From Sphingomonadales bacterium (GTDB lineage: Bacteria; Bacteroidota; Bacteroidia; Flavobacteriales_D; Crocinitomicaceae), in contig VHBC01000005.1 in assembly GCA_016872115.1 (NCBI GenBank), positions 83,848-147,847 of the forward strand: 64,000 nucleotides of DNA, read 5' to 3'. Within the stretch, counting starts at the first letter, position 1. Every line of letters starts with the position of its first letter. Positions 10,422-20,198 of this stretch are shown here, one piece after another. The translations under genes were made by a program, and so were the position numbers. The notes beneath the pieces are model-generated. The model saw only the letters and a list, made by a program, of their open reading frames with translations, was not told where the DNA came from and made no database searches.

Positions 10422-11179
10422 TGATGCAAGAAGCTGCTCTATTTGAATACATATTGCGCTTGTCTGATGACAGTCTTATTTTAGGTCAACGTCTTGGAGA
10501 ATGGTGTGGGCACGGTCCTATCCTTGAGGAAGACATTGCCATAACCAATATTGCCCTTGATCTTATTGGGCAGGCAATCAGTTTGTATGACTTTGCTGCT
10601 ACGCTCGAAGGCCAAGGACGCAACCACGACCAATTGGCTTATTTGCGTTACGAAAATGAATACAAGAATGCCCTTTTAGTCGAGCAGCCCAACGGTGATT
10701 TCGCCATGACCATTGTTCGTCAGTTTTTCTTTGACGCTTTTCGTTTGCCGCTATGGGAAGCATTAATGCAGAGTCCAATAGAACAAATAGCTGCAATTGC
10801 GGCCAAATCTGTTAAAGAAACGCGTTACCATTTGAAGCATTCTTCTGAATGGGTTGTTCGCCTCGGCGATGGTACGGAAGAATCACACCAACGTGCCCAA
10901 GATGCCATTGATCATTTATGGCGTTATACCAACGAGCTCTTCTACGAAAACGCGCACGACCACAGTCTGCATGCGGCAGGATTGGTTCCCAAGTTGGAAA
11001 TCATCCAAGCAAAATGGAATCAAACGGTTAAAGATATCTTAGCGGAAGCTACACTTTCTGTTCCAGCCCATAATTGGAAATTCGAAGGTGGTCGCGAGGG
11101 GCGCCACTCAGAACACATGGGTTATATTCTTTCTGATCTCCAATACATGCAAAGAGCCTATCCAAATATGGAATGGTAA
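10421..11179 (+). CDS. paaC: 1,2-phenylacetyl-CoA epoxidase subunit PaaC
   Basis: LRLSDDSLILGQRLGEWCGHGPILEEDIAITNIALDLIGQA; gene order. Confidence 0.95.
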   Translation: MMQEAALFEYILRLSDDSLILGQRLGEWCGHGPILEEDIAITNIALDLIGQAISLYDFAATLEGQGRNHDQLAYLRYENEYKNALLVEQPNGDFAMTIVRQFFFDAFRLPLWEALMQSPIEQIAAIAAKSVKETRYHLKHSSEWVVRLGDGTEESHQRAQDAIDHLWRYTNELFYENAHDHSLHAAGLVPKLEIIQAKWNQTVKDILAEATLSVPAHNWKFEGGREGRHSEHMGYILSDLQYMQRAYPNMEW

Positions 11180-11658
11180 ATGCCGATCAAATACGGTCTT
11201 TTTTGGCTGAAGTAAGCGACCCTGAAATACCAGTTCTTACGATTACGGATTTAGGCGTAGTTCAGCAAATATATTTAAATAACGACGCTTGGATAGTGGA
11301 GCTTACCCCAACATACAGCGGCTGCCCTGCCATGCAACAAATCGAGGTTGATTTATTGGCTAAACTCAAAGAAAAAGGCATCCATAACGCCAAAGTAAAA
11401 CATATTTTGAGCCCAGCCTGGACCACTGACTGGATTTCCGAAGAAGGCCGTCAAAAATTGCGTATGTACGGTATTGCTCCTCCAGTCAATGAACCTGATA
11501 AAGGTGTTTTATTTGCCGATGGCCCGAAGGTAGCTTGCCCTAAATGTACGAGTAAAGATACCCGTATGGTGAGTTTATTTGGCAGTACGGCTTGTAAAGC
11601 GCACTATCAATGCAATGTGTGCCTAGAACCTTTTGATTATTTCAAGTGCTTGAAGTAA
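11173..11658 (+). CDS. paaD: 1,2-phenylacetyl-CoA epoxidase maturation protein PaaD
   Basis: DPEIPVLTITDLGVV, YSGCPAMQQIEVD, C-terminal CPKCTSKDTRMVSLFGSTACKAHYQC. Confidence 0.95.
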   Translation: MVNADQIRSFLAEVSDPEIPVLTITDLGVVQQIYLNNDAWIVELTPTYSGCPAMQQIEVDLLAKLKEKGIHNAKVKHILSPAWTTDWISEEGRQKLRMYGIAPPVNEPDKGVLFADGPKVACPKCTSKDTRMVSLFGSTACKAHYQCNVCLEPFDYFKCLK

Positions 11659-11674
11659 AGTAAGTTAGCAGCTT

Positions 11675-11710
11675 TAAATAGGCCTATATTCCGGGCCTTT
11701 TTTATTTTTT
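11675..11710 (+). terminator. Possible intrinsic terminator after paaD
   Basis: AGGCC(11680-84)/GGCCT(11694-98) followed by TTTTTTATTTTTT; short stem. Confidence 0.4.
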
Positions 11711-11722
11711 TAGTACTATGTA

Positions 11723-11755
11723 TTGCATAATACCAAAATAAAACATATAACTTTG
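11723..11755 (+). promoter_or_regulatory. Bacteroidota-type promoter for padR-pspC
   Basis: TTG(11723-25)-N22-TAACTTTG(11748-55), 16 nt before ATG 11772. Confidence 0.5.
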
Positions 11756-11771
11756 TATAAAATTTTATTTG

Positions 11772-12107
11772 ATGAATGTAGAAAACACACAATCTCAAAT
11801 GCGAAAGGGTATTTTGGAATATTGTATTCTCGGTATCCTTCATAGAGGAGAGGCCTATCCTTCAGAAATCCTAGAAAAATTGAGGGCTGCTCAGTTGCTT
11901 GTGGTGGAAGGAACGGTATATCCTTTGTTGACGCGCCTTAAAAACTTCGAGCTCTTGACTTATCGTTGGGAAGAATCTAACGCTGGACCGCCCAGAAAAT
12001 ATTATAAAATCACCTCAAAAGGAGAACAATTTTACAAAGACCTTTCCAAAACGTGGGAAGAACTAAATATGGCCGTTTCTACACTTACTCAAAATTCAAA
12101 ATCATGA
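11772..12107 (+). CDS. PadR family transcriptional regulator
   Basis: MRKGILEYCILGILHRGEAYPSEILEKL...VVEGTVYPLLTRLKNFELL..PPRKYYKIT. Confidence 0.9.
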   Translation: MNVENTQSQMRKGILEYCILGILHRGEAYPSEILEKLRAAQLLVVEGTVYPLLTRLKNFELLTYRWEESNAGPPRKYYKITSKGEQFYKDLSKTWEELNMAVSTLTQNSKS

Positions 12108-13657
12108 ATAAAACCGTTTCAATTCATATCCAAGGGTTTGCTTTTATCCTTGAAGACCAAGCTTATGAGCAGCTCAGTGCCTATTTGAACGAATTAAATC
12201 GGGTCTTGCAGCACGAAGAAGGTAAAGAGGAAATCATCCAAGATGTCGAGCTTAGAATCGTCGAATTGCTTCAAGAAAAAGTGAGCGGTCAACCCGTCGT
12301 TCAATTACATATCATCGAGCAAATTATTCAGTTGCTTGGAAGCCCTGAGGCTTTTGGCGACGATGAAAATATTTCATCAGATCAGGCAAAATTTGAAAAA
12401 ACGGAAACCTGGGCTGCAGAAAAGCGCTTTTTTAGAGATAAAGAGAGCGCCATACTTGGTGGCGTTGCCAGCGGCGTTGCAGCTTATTTTAATATAGATG
12501 TTGTTTTTGTCCGCGTTGCTTTTGTCCTATTTACCATGGTATTTGGTTCGGGCATACCAATTTATATCCTTTTATGGATTATCACGCCTGTAGCCAAAAC
12601 GGCAAGTGAAAAGCTGCAAATGAAAGGAATGCCTGTAAATGTCGAAAGCATAAAAACGGAGTTCAAAGAAGCAGCTGAGCGTGTTGAAAAGAATACCAAA
12701 AAATGGTCTAATCAATTGCGCACAGGTTCAGGCATAAGCGATACGGCTAAAAGATTTGTAGATTTTATAAGTAAGGCATTAGGTGTTTTACTTTTTGTGT
12801 GGGGTCTTTTTGTTCTGGTGAGTGCAACCATCTTTTTATTTGTCGATCCAAAACTCATTCCTGCACAAATCAATGGTGAGTTCACCTCTTTAGGTGAACT
12901 GAGCGCACTGTTTTTTGAAACAGGTCAAATCCTTGATTTCATTTATTTGGGTGCCGCCTTGATTGCTTTTTCCATGGCTTTATCAAGTATGTTAATCGGT
13001 TTGCGTTTGTTATTGACTATTCAAGGCAAATGGATGCGAACAGCGCTAGGGCTCTTTAGCGCCATTTCTATTATTGGCATTGTTTTACTGATTTTTGCTG
13101 GGGTTTCTACTGCTAAATCCTTCGCTATCGATGGCGGCATGAGTGCTGAAAAAGGCACTTATTTTGGAGATTCGCTGCAAATTGAAGTTTCAACCGAGCT
13201 GCACCTTAAAGCCTTTAATCACGAAAGATTTCAACTAAATAAAGAAGGTTTTCAGCCAACAAGAAATCCTGAACAAGGCTTGTTACTCGTGGATAACGGT
13301 CAAATTTACAACAGCGGTATTGCTATTGAATACACCGCTTCGAATGACAGTTTATTTCATGTGCGTATTGAGAAAAAAGCAAATGGGTCCTCTTATTTAA
13401 AAGCCAATCAGAGAGCTGCACATATTCAGTTTCCATGTCTGTTGGAGGGAGGTAAATTAGTGATTTCAAGTGGTTTTTCTTTTCCTGCAAAAGATCGTTT
13501 GCGCGATCAAGAAGTCGTGTTGCACATAGAGGTGCCTAACGGTAAATTGGTATTGCATCAGAACAAAGTGGTTTACCCGTATTTTTCGGAATCTGAACCT
13601 GATCAGGCCAGCGACCGCGCCTACGTGTACGGCGACGGAGAATACTCAGCGTGGTAA
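12104..13657 (+). CDS. PspC domain membrane protein
   Basis: KRFFRDKESAILGGVASGVAAYFNIDVVFVRVAFVLF PspC domain; ATGA overlap with padR; ATG 12104 preferred over 12053. Confidence 0.85.
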   Translation: MNKTVSIHIQGFAFILEDQAYEQLSAYLNELNRVLQHEEGKEEIIQDVELRIVELLQEKVSGQPVVQLHIIEQIIQLLGSPEAFGDDENISSDQAKFEKTETWAAEKRFFRDKESAILGGVASGVAAYFNIDVVFVRVAFVLFTMVFGSGIPIYILLWIITPVAKTASEKLQMKGMPVNVESIKTEFKEAAERVEKNTKKWSNQLRTGSGISDTAKRFVDFISKALGVLLFVWGLFVLVSATIFLFVDPKLIPAQINGEFTSLGELSALFFETGQILDFIYLGAALIAFSMALSSMLIGLRLLLTIQGKWMRTALGLFSAISIIGIVLLIFAGVSTAKSFAIDGGMSAEKGTYFGDSLQIEVSTELHLKAFNHERFQLNKEGFQPTRNPEQGLLLVDNGQIYNSGIAIEYTASNDSLFHVRIEKKANGSSYLKANQRAAHIQFPCLLEGGKLVISSGFSFPAKDRLRDQEVVLHIEVPNGKLVLHQNKVVYPYFSESEPDQASDRAYVYGDGEYSAW

Positions 13658-16102
13658 AAAGCTACGGTCTTTGCGCAATTGTTGGGCATCGAGCCAGTAA
13701 ATCAGTTTAATAGAAAAACTGTTGAGCGCGCCGTTTTGGAGCGTGCCAGAGAGGTCTTGCCAATAAGCCACATTAACGGCATCGTTATTGGAGAACACCG
13801 CATTTTTCCAAACAATATTGATTTCACTTCCGGGCATAAACACCCAGCGATACATAAAGTCAATGGTAAATGCATTGTAATTGATATCGTAGGCAGATTT
13901 TCCTTCGACAGTAAGGCCATTGAAATCTGGTAAAGGGTTTAGGCTGCCATCTTGCTGAAGAATAGAGAAATTTTGGTATTTCAGCGTCGAACGATAATGG
14001 CGCAAACGCAAGCTTAATGACATTCTGTTGGTTACAATGTAGTCTAAAGAAATAAATTGGATAGTGGTATTGCGGTCGCGCTTTCCGAATAAAATACCTT
14101 GATAGGATTGCACTGGTGTAGCAAATGGGATGGCATATCCAAGACTATTGATTTGTAGCTCTTTCTCAAATGAATAAACCAAAAAGATGGCATCAGAAAG
14201 CCGAATACGAGGTTCAAAATTATAGGCGTACTGTTTCCAAGGGTTGTTGTAATAAATATCCATGCTAGCACCGGCATCTAAAGCAATTTTACGTTGATAA
14301 TTAGTTGAGAACCAATAATTGAAAAATGCAAATTGGGGAACGGTAAATACTGCCCCCCAAGTTCTAGGCTCAAAATAATCCTTACTAGGTTGTAGGGCAG
14401 TGCCAGCATTTAGGCCAAATGCATTGAATTTTTTACTAACCGCAAACGCTTTGAGCGAAAACATATTGCTCGTAAATACATTTGGCAAATAGAGATAGGA
14501 TTGTGAAAATGAAGCGTTCATACTCCACTTCATTAAATGTTGCCACTTGGGTGTGAAATTTCGATAGGCCACACTCGCTTCAAAAATTCTGCGGTTGTTA
14601 TTGTAATTAAAACCAAGGTCATTGGGGTCATAAGTATCAGATTCCTGTAAATAACCCAAGCCGCCAATGAGTGCACCACGTTGCTTCTGGACGTTTAAGT
14701 TTATGTTGTGTCCGAGTGTGTTTGTGGCATCGAGCTGTGCCGATAGAATTCCTTTGCCGTTGATATTGTAATTGTTGTCTTTGGTATTCAGGTTGAAATT
14801 GAAAGCAGAAACATTGGCATCGTAAAACGAACCTGCGCGCCAAACACTGGTGTTAGTAAACGTTAAGGAAGAATTATTCTTCAAATTTTGATCAAAAACG
14901 AGTACGTTGTAATTGGTCAACGGAGAGACCAGCACCTCTCTTTTGCTGTTATCAAGGGTGGAAACTGCTGTGCCGATTTGTTCTGCATTGACAGCATTGA
15001 AAAACCCAATGCCAAGGCCATGACTGTCGCGGCCAGAAATTTTAAAAGCGTTGTAAAGTTGCGAGGAGCCCGGAACATTCTCGAGGTACTCATTTGGTTG
15101 GAGCATGGTTTGTGTAACCTTGTAAGGCGCTTGAATGCCAATTCTTCTGCTGTAAAAAATGCCCGCTTTGTTGAAGAGCTCCATGCCTTCAGTAAAAAAT
15201 TGGCGGTTTTCATTGAATTGTATCTCAAAGGGAGTTAGGTTTAAAACTTGCTGATCAAAAACGACTTGACCAAAATCAGGAACTAAAGTAAGATCGAGGG
15301 TAAAAGCTTCGTTGATTCCGTATTTGATGTCCATTCCGCCATTAAAAGAACGCAGTAAACTTTTTGAGTTGTCTTCGTTTCTGATTTCGTCGACGTAGGT
15401 AGACACATACGGAATAAGTGCCAAACGAAGTGGTGGACTGATATTGGAAAGGTTTGTGATATCTCCACTTTCGAGCAGCATATTCTCAAGGTCAGGATTT
15501 ACAGCTACCCAAGAAGATTCTTCTCGCAAACGCGCAATTTGCCTGCCGATATTGATGCCCCAATCTTGCACCTCTTTTTGCGGAAAACGCAAAGCAGAAT
15601 AGGGGATCCTGATCTCTGCAATCCAGCCATTTTCTACTATCTCAACTGCGCTATGCCAAACAAGGTTAAGTTGATCATTGTAGTCATTGGCTGCAATTTT
15701 AGCATCTAGTTGAACGCCGCGGCTTGTGAGACCGAAATAAAAACCATTTTGATTGTCATTGTAGGTGTCTAAAAAAATCCCAATGATGTCGAGGTTCGGA
15801 TTGTAATCGTCTCTCAAGGAGAGCACTTTTGATATGGAGTCAGGTGGATCTTGACAATAAAATGCAAAATAAATGGCGTCTTGGTCATAGCATAATTGAA
15901 TGCTGGTCTGACTTTTTGAGGGTTTACCTGGTTCTGGTTTGATTTGAATAAAAGGGCTGAATTCGGGATTTTTAGACCAGGTTGCTTCTTGTAACTTGCC
16001 GTCTATTGTGATTTTTTCATTACAGCGAATGGCATTGATTTGCTTTTGACCATAGGTGGAGAAGCTAAGAAGAAGAAGAAGAAGAAGAAGTTGCAAACGC
16101 AT
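13646..16102 (-). CDS. DUF5916 / carbohydrate-binding family 9-like outer membrane protein
   Basis: INAIRCNEKITIDGKLQEATWSKNPEFSPF...QTSIQLCYDQDAIYFAFYCQDP (CBM9-like) plus beta-barrel C-terminal part; ATG 16102. Confidence 0.75.
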   Translation of the reverse strand: MRLQLLLLLLLLSFSTYGQKQINAIRCNEKITIDGKLQEATWSKNPEFSPFIQIKPEPGKPSKSQTSIQLCYDQDAIYFAFYCQDPPDSISKVLSLRDDYNPNLDIIGIFLDTYNDNQNGFYFGLTSRGVQLDAKIAANDYNDQLNLVWHSAVEIVENGWIAEIRIPYSALRFPQKEVQDWGINIGRQIARLREESSWVAVNPDLENMLLESGDITNLSNISPPLRLALIPYVSTYVDEIRNEDNSKSLLRSFNGGMDIKYGINEAFTLDLTLVPDFGQVVFDQQVLNLTPFEIQFNENRQFFTEGMELFNKAGIFYSRRIGIQAPYKVTQTMLQPNEYLENVPGSSQLYNAFKISGRDSHGLGIGFFNAVNAEQIGTAVSTLDNSKREVLVSPLTNYNVLVFDQNLKNNSSLTFTNTSVWRAGSFYDANVSAFNFNLNTKDNNYNINGKGILSAQLDATNTLGHNINLNVQKQRGALIGGLGYLQESDTYDPNDLGFNYNNNRRIFEASVAYRNFTPKWQHLMKWSMNASFSQSYLYLPNVFTSNMFSLKAFAVSKKFNAFGLNAGTALQPSKDYFEPRTWGAVFTVPQFAFFNYWFSTNYQRKIALDAGASMDIYYNNPWKQYAYNFEPRIRLSDAIFLVYSFEKELQINSLGYAIPFATPVQSYQGILFGKRDRNTTIQFISLDYIVTNRMSLSLRLRHYRSTLKYQNFSILQQDGSLNPLPDFNGLTVEGKSAYDINYNAFTIDFMYRWVFMPGSEINIVWKNAVFSNNDAVNVAYWQDLSGTLQNGALNSFSIKLIYWLDAQQLRKDRSFLPR
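16067..16090. repeat. (AAG)8 microsatellite in the signal-peptide coding region
   Basis: Uninterrupted AAG x8; encodes the Leu tract of MRLQLLLLLLLLSF on the minus strand. Confidence 0.9.
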
Positions 16103-16116
16103 AGGCAAATTTACAA

Positions 16117-16806
16117 TTATCTGCCTTTTCGGGCAACCACATGCAAGCATTCTTCTTGCTTCTCAAATGTTACCCAGATTTTGATTTTCTTTTTGTATTC
16201 AAGTAAAATACGAGAGATCGTGGCTTGTAAATATTGTTTTTGGTTCTGATTAAGTGGCTCATCGGAAGCAAAGCGCGCATATGAGAAATCAAATGCATTG
16301 CCATTCAGATGAGGGCTTCTATTAACTGCAGTTCGGTTTTTGCGCACCAGCTTTGAAACGGTATGCTTGGTGCGTGTCATGGAGGTCACAATGAGCTCGC
16401 AACCTGCGAGTGGTGTATGCGCTAAAGAATCATTGAATGCGCGGCCAATTTCTTTGAGTATTTCTTCTGCATAGGGCGTCAAAAAAGCATAGGAATATTG
16501 AAAGGTATCTAACCGAAAACCAGTATTGGCCTTCACCAGAACTAATTTTTTGGCACGATAGGCACGACGCAGGCCGTTGGTATTGGCAACTGGTTGTATC
16601 CCCTGCTTGACAGATCGGTCCATGTATTCTACCAAGCGGTTATTGAGTTGAATCGTGTAGGTATTTGGATCTTGGTCAGCTAATACTTGAGTTTGGCATA
16701 GCTGCATTTCATCACTGCAGGCAGACGATTGCGGAGTGCTTGGCCAATAAGCAAATGCTAAAAGTACAAACCCGAGGGCAAGCAAAAACAGATTATAGAT
16801 GCGCAT
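16117..16806 (-). CDS. DUF5715 family protein
   Basis: YMDRSVKQGIQPVANTNGLRRAYRAKKLVLVKANTGFRLD ... SSMTRTKHTVSKLVRKNRTAVNRSPHLNGNAFDFSY; ATG 16806 preferred. Confidence 0.65.
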   Translation of the reverse strand: MRIYNLFLLALGFVLLAFAYWPSTPQSSACSDEMQLCQTQVLADQDPNTYTIQLNNRLVEYMDRSVKQGIQPVANTNGLRRAYRAKKLVLVKANTGFRLDTFQYSYAFLTPYAEEILKEIGRAFNDSLAHTPLAGCELIVTSMTRTKHTVSKLVRKNRTAVNRSPHLNGNAFDFSYARFASDEPLNQNQKQYLQATISRILLEYKKKIKIWVTFEKQEECLHVVARKGR

Positions 16807-16827
16807 GTAAACAAATATAAAAATTGC

Positions 16828-16859
16828 TTGCTTTGGTCTGACACAAGTTCGTAATTTTG
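16828..16859 (+). promoter_or_regulatory. Promoter for DUF493 gene
   Basis: TTG(16828-30)-N21-TAATTTTG(16852-59), 4 nt before ATG 16864. Confidence 0.45.
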
Positions 16860-16863
16860 TGTC

Positions 16864-17127
16864 ATGAGAACCTTCGATGCACTTAAAGCTCAACTCGAAC
16901 AACAAGACTGGCCGAACCTTTATATGTTCAAATTTATAGTTCCCAATGACAATCATCATTTAGCGCAAGTCACCGCTTTATTCAATGCCAACAGTGAAAT
17001 TAGTTACCATCATTCCGGTAACGGAAAATATGTCAGTCTTAGCGCCAAAGAAATCATGCTCTCGGCCGACGACATCATCGCAGTTTATGAACGCGCCGCG
17101 TTAATTCCCGGCATCATCTCTCTTTAA
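16864..17127 (+). CDS. DUF493 family protein
   Basis: MFKFIVPNDNHHLAQVTALF..GKYVSLSAKEIMLSADDIIAVYERAALIPGIISL. Confidence 0.8.
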   Translation: MRTFDALKAQLEQQDWPNLYMFKFIVPNDNHHLAQVTALFNANSEISYHHSGNGKYVSLSAKEIMLSADDIIAVYERAALIPGIISL

Positions 17128-17495
17128 TGGAAGCAATTGTTAAATTTTTATTCGTCTCTTTTCTCATTTTACTGGCTGTGATTGCCTATAGGGCCTTACT
17201 CAGGCGCTTTCAACGCGGACAAGTGCAACACCAAGACTTTTGTGAACTGTATACCTTAGATCAAGAACCCGCTAATGGTGAGTTAGCATTTTATTTTGTG
17301 TGTCCTGCATCCACTCATGTGCGTTTTGCCATTTGGCAAAACAAACAATTGGTTGCAGAATTAGCCAATCAAGAATTTGAGAAGGGTGGCCATATCTTGC
17401 GCTACGATAGCGCCAAGCTAGCAAATGGTGTTTACTATTATGGTATCATTACAGCTCAACAAGAGACCAAAAAACGAATGACTGTCTCTAACTAA
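17127..17495 (+). CDS. Hypothetical single-TM protein
   Basis: TAATG overlap with DUF493 gene; N-terminal TM segment. Confidence 0.55.
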   Translation: MEAIVKFLFVSFLILLAVIAYRALLRRFQRGQVQHQDFCELYTLDQEPANGELAFYFVCPASTHVRFAIWQNKQLVAELANQEFEKGGHILRYDSAKLANGVYYYGIITAQQETKKRMTVSN

Positions 17496-18190
17496 GATTC
17501 GTCTGTCGATTTTTCGACTTTGATTCTGGAGGGTTTTCTAGGTAGCTTGTACTTCGGCTTATGAAAATCACTTTTGTAGCCATCTGTTTTTTCTATGCGG
17601 TACACCAAACCAAGGCTGTACTGACTATAAGAAGCACTCCCTAAAATATCTACAAGTCCAAATTTATAAACACCCTGAGCCTGTAGCCCAATTTGTTTAC
17701 TTAACCAAAAAGTGCAGCCTGCGGATAAATTAACCGTTGGCGTCAGCATTGGAGCGCTTTGTTTAGCGTCAGCATTGCGCAGGCTGAATCCTAGGCCGGA
17801 ACCTAAATATGGATCAATGGCACCGCGTCCTAATTGCTTATAAAAAGAGTACTTCAGTGCAGCGTCGAAATAGCCGATAAAACCATTGACATTAATGGAA
17901 TCGTTGACCAACCTGTCTGATTTATAGGGTTGCGCTCCGAGAACCCCCTCGACGCTCCAACCATTGTAGATGTAACGGTCCGCATACAATCTCGATGGAA
18001 AGGGTAGGCCGTGCAATTGATCGATTGGAACTGGGTTGAGTTCTTGGCCGTCATCGTCAGTGGTTGTCCAAGCAATGCCAAATTGCCAAAAGTAGTTGTC
18101 CCGGTTGGTAATCATTTTATCAGGTTGGGCAAAAGAGATTGACCCAGCAATGAGTAAAATAGAGCAAATGAAGAGAGAGAATGCGCGCAT
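17492..18190 (-). CDS. Outer membrane beta-barrel protein
   Basis: Signal peptide (MRAFSLFICSILLIAGSISFAQ), repeated beta-strand pattern; ATG 18190 preferred. Confidence 0.65.
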   Translation of the reverse strand: MRAFSLFICSILLIAGSISFAQPDKMITNRDNYFWQFGIAWTTTDDDGQELNPVPIDQLHGLPFPSRLYADRYIYNGWSVEGVLGAQPYKSDRLVNDSINVNGFIGYFDAALKYSFYKQLGRGAIDPYLGSGLGFSLRNADAKQSAPMLTPTVNLSAGCTFWLSKQIGLQAQGVYKFGLVDILGSASYSQYSLGLVYRIEKTDGYKSDFHKPKYKLPRKPSRIKVEKSTDES

Positions 18191-18311
18191 ATGATCGTTT
18201 CTAAGAACAAATTTAAACATTAAAGCAAACGCTGAACTTTCCCGTAAATAAATGAATTGACAATCTTTTGTTGATGTTCTGTTTGGCATTAAATGAGTAA
18301 ATTTGAATCCA

Positions 18312-18740
18312 ATGGGAAAAGTTAAAAAATACGAACTCACCCTCGACGACGAACAACCCTTCGAAGTTTACGGAATTTCTACTGCTTTTGCCGATTACCG
18401 ACTCTGTTGGGAGCTCAATCAAACACTTGGTATTCTCCTCGAGAAACAAACCAAACACTTTGAAATGTTTATCCCGAAACTAAAAGCGCAACACGCATTT
18501 AGTTATTTTTTTTTCGAGGACCAAGAATTGCTCACGCGTTTTTATTTGATCAAAAACAAGCAAGAGCAACAACTCTTGCAAGCAGATCGGCCAATGATTG
18601 ATTATTTTTTAGTACTCAAAGAAAACTTTTCACATGAGCCTATAGATTTGATTGATCAACTCAGAAAAATCAACGGTGTGGTTGCCGTGTTTGAATTCAA
18701 CCACGAAGAATTTGACATTTTAGATTACCTTACAAGCTGA
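18312..18740 (+). CDS. IPExxxVDY family protein
   Basis: DEQPFEVYGISTAFADYRLCWELNQTLGILLEKQ; directly upstream of pyk. ATG 18312 (the 18303 start lies inside the -7 motif). Confidence 0.75.
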   Translation: MGKVKKYELTLDDEQPFEVYGISTAFADYRLCWELNQTLGILLEKQTKHFEMFIPKLKAQHAFSYFFFEDQELLTRFYLIKNKQEQQLLQADRPMIDYFLVLKENFSHEPIDLIDQLRKINGVVAVFEFNHEEFDILDYLTS

Positions 18741-18741
18741 C

Positions 18742-20160
18742 ATGAAAAACACCAAAATAGTGGCCACTATGGGCCCAGCCTCACTTAAAAAAGAAGTACT
18801 TGCAGACATGATGCGCGCTGGCCTCAATGTTTGTCGTTTGAATTTCGCACACGGAAGTCATCAAGATCATTCAGGTGCTGTAGCGCTTATCCGTGAGCTC
18901 AATGACGAACTCGGATTAAACGTAGGCATTCTTGCCGATTTACAAGGCCCCAAAATCCGTACGCACGAAATGGAAAACAATGGCGTGCTCATAGAGGAGG
19001 GGCAACACATCGAGGTTGTGGTGGAAAAAGTTCTTGGTAATAACCAAAGATTTTCAATCAACTATCATTTATTACCCCGTGACGTGAATCCCGGCGAATG
19101 TATTTTGCTCGACGACGGTAAGTTGGTACTTGAAGTACTCGAAACGGATAAAAAAGAAAAGATTCGTTGCCTCGTCATTCAAGGTGGTTTATTGTGCTCA
19201 AAAAAAGGTGTCAATTTTCCGAACACGAAAATATCGATGCCGTCTCTTACAGAAAAAGACATCGAAGACCTCAACTTCGCACTCAAACTAGGTGTAGACT
19301 GGATTGGTTTATCTTTTGTGCGAAGTTCAAAGTGTATTTCAGATCTCAAAGAAAGAATAGCCAAAAAAAGAAGCATTGCAAAGGTTGTTGCCAAAATTGA
19401 AAAACCAGAGGCACTTAAGAATATCGATGAAATCATAGAACTCAGCGACGCCCTAATGGTGGCCCGTGGTGACCTCGGCGTCGAGATTCCATATCAAAAT
19501 GTGCCGCTCATTCAAAAAATGATCATCAGCAAATCGGTTTCCAAAGCAAAGCCGGTTATTGTAGCAACCCAAATGATGGAATCCATGCTAAATAGCCTTA
19601 CCCCGAGCCGAGCCGAGGTCAATGATGTAGCGAACGCGGTCCTTGATGGCGCCGATGCCGTCATGCTTTCTGGCGAAACTTCGGTAGGCCAATATCCTGT
19701 ACAAGTGGTGCAAACCATGGCCAACATCATCAAAGAGATGGAACAGCACCCCAGTATGTACCATAAAGAAGAATTGCCACCCAAAGGAAGCCGGCGTTTT
19801 ATTTCCGATTCCATCTGTTTTAATGCCTGCCGTTTGGCTCAACGCGTAGAGGCCAATGCCATCATCACCATGACCTTTTCTGGCTACACCGCATATAAAA
19901 TCGCTTCTCAACGTCCGGCTTCTCCTATATATGTATTCACGCACAATCGCAAAATTCTTACGCAACTCAATTTAGTGTGGGGCGTTCGTGCATTTTACTA
20001 CAATAAGCGAATTTCTACTGACCACACAATCGCAGATATCAAACATTTGATGAAAGAAGATGGTTACTTGAATGTTGGCGATGTCGTGATCAATGTGGCA
20101 TCGATTCCACTTGAGGACTTAGGCGGATCAAATATGTTGAAGCTCAGCTACGTAGATTAA
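18742..20160 (+). CDS. pyk: Pyruvate kinase
   Basis: TKIVATMGPAS, LNFAHGSHQDH, MVARGDLGVEIP, ATQMMESM, DAVMLSGETSVGQYP. Confidence 0.97.
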   Translation: MKNTKIVATMGPASLKKEVLADMMRAGLNVCRLNFAHGSHQDHSGAVALIRELNDELGLNVGILADLQGPKIRTHEMENNGVLIEEGQHIEVVVEKVLGNNQRFSINYHLLPRDVNPGECILLDDGKLVLEVLETDKKEKIRCLVIQGGLLCSKKGVNFPNTKISMPSLTEKDIEDLNFALKLGVDWIGLSFVRSSKCISDLKERIAKKRSIAKVVAKIEKPEALKNIDEIIELSDALMVARGDLGVEIPYQNVPLIQKMIISKSVSKAKPVIVATQMMESMLNSLTPSRAEVNDVANAVLDGADAVMLSGETSVGQYPVQVVQTMANIIKEMEQHPSMYHKEELPPKGSRRFISDSICFNACRLAQRVEANAIITMTFSGYTAYKIASQRPASPIYVFTHNRKILTQLNLVWGVRAFYYNKRISTDHTIADIKHLMKEDGYLNVGDVVINVASIPLEDLGGSNMLKLSYVD

Positions 20161-20184
20161 CGGAATTTACCCCCGTTTTTTAAA
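20159..20184 (+). terminator. Possible weak intrinsic terminator after pyk
   Basis: AACGG(20159-63)/CCGTT(20173-77) plus T run; 5-bp stem only. Confidence 0.35.
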
Positions 20185-20198
20185 CGTACTTTTAGGGA

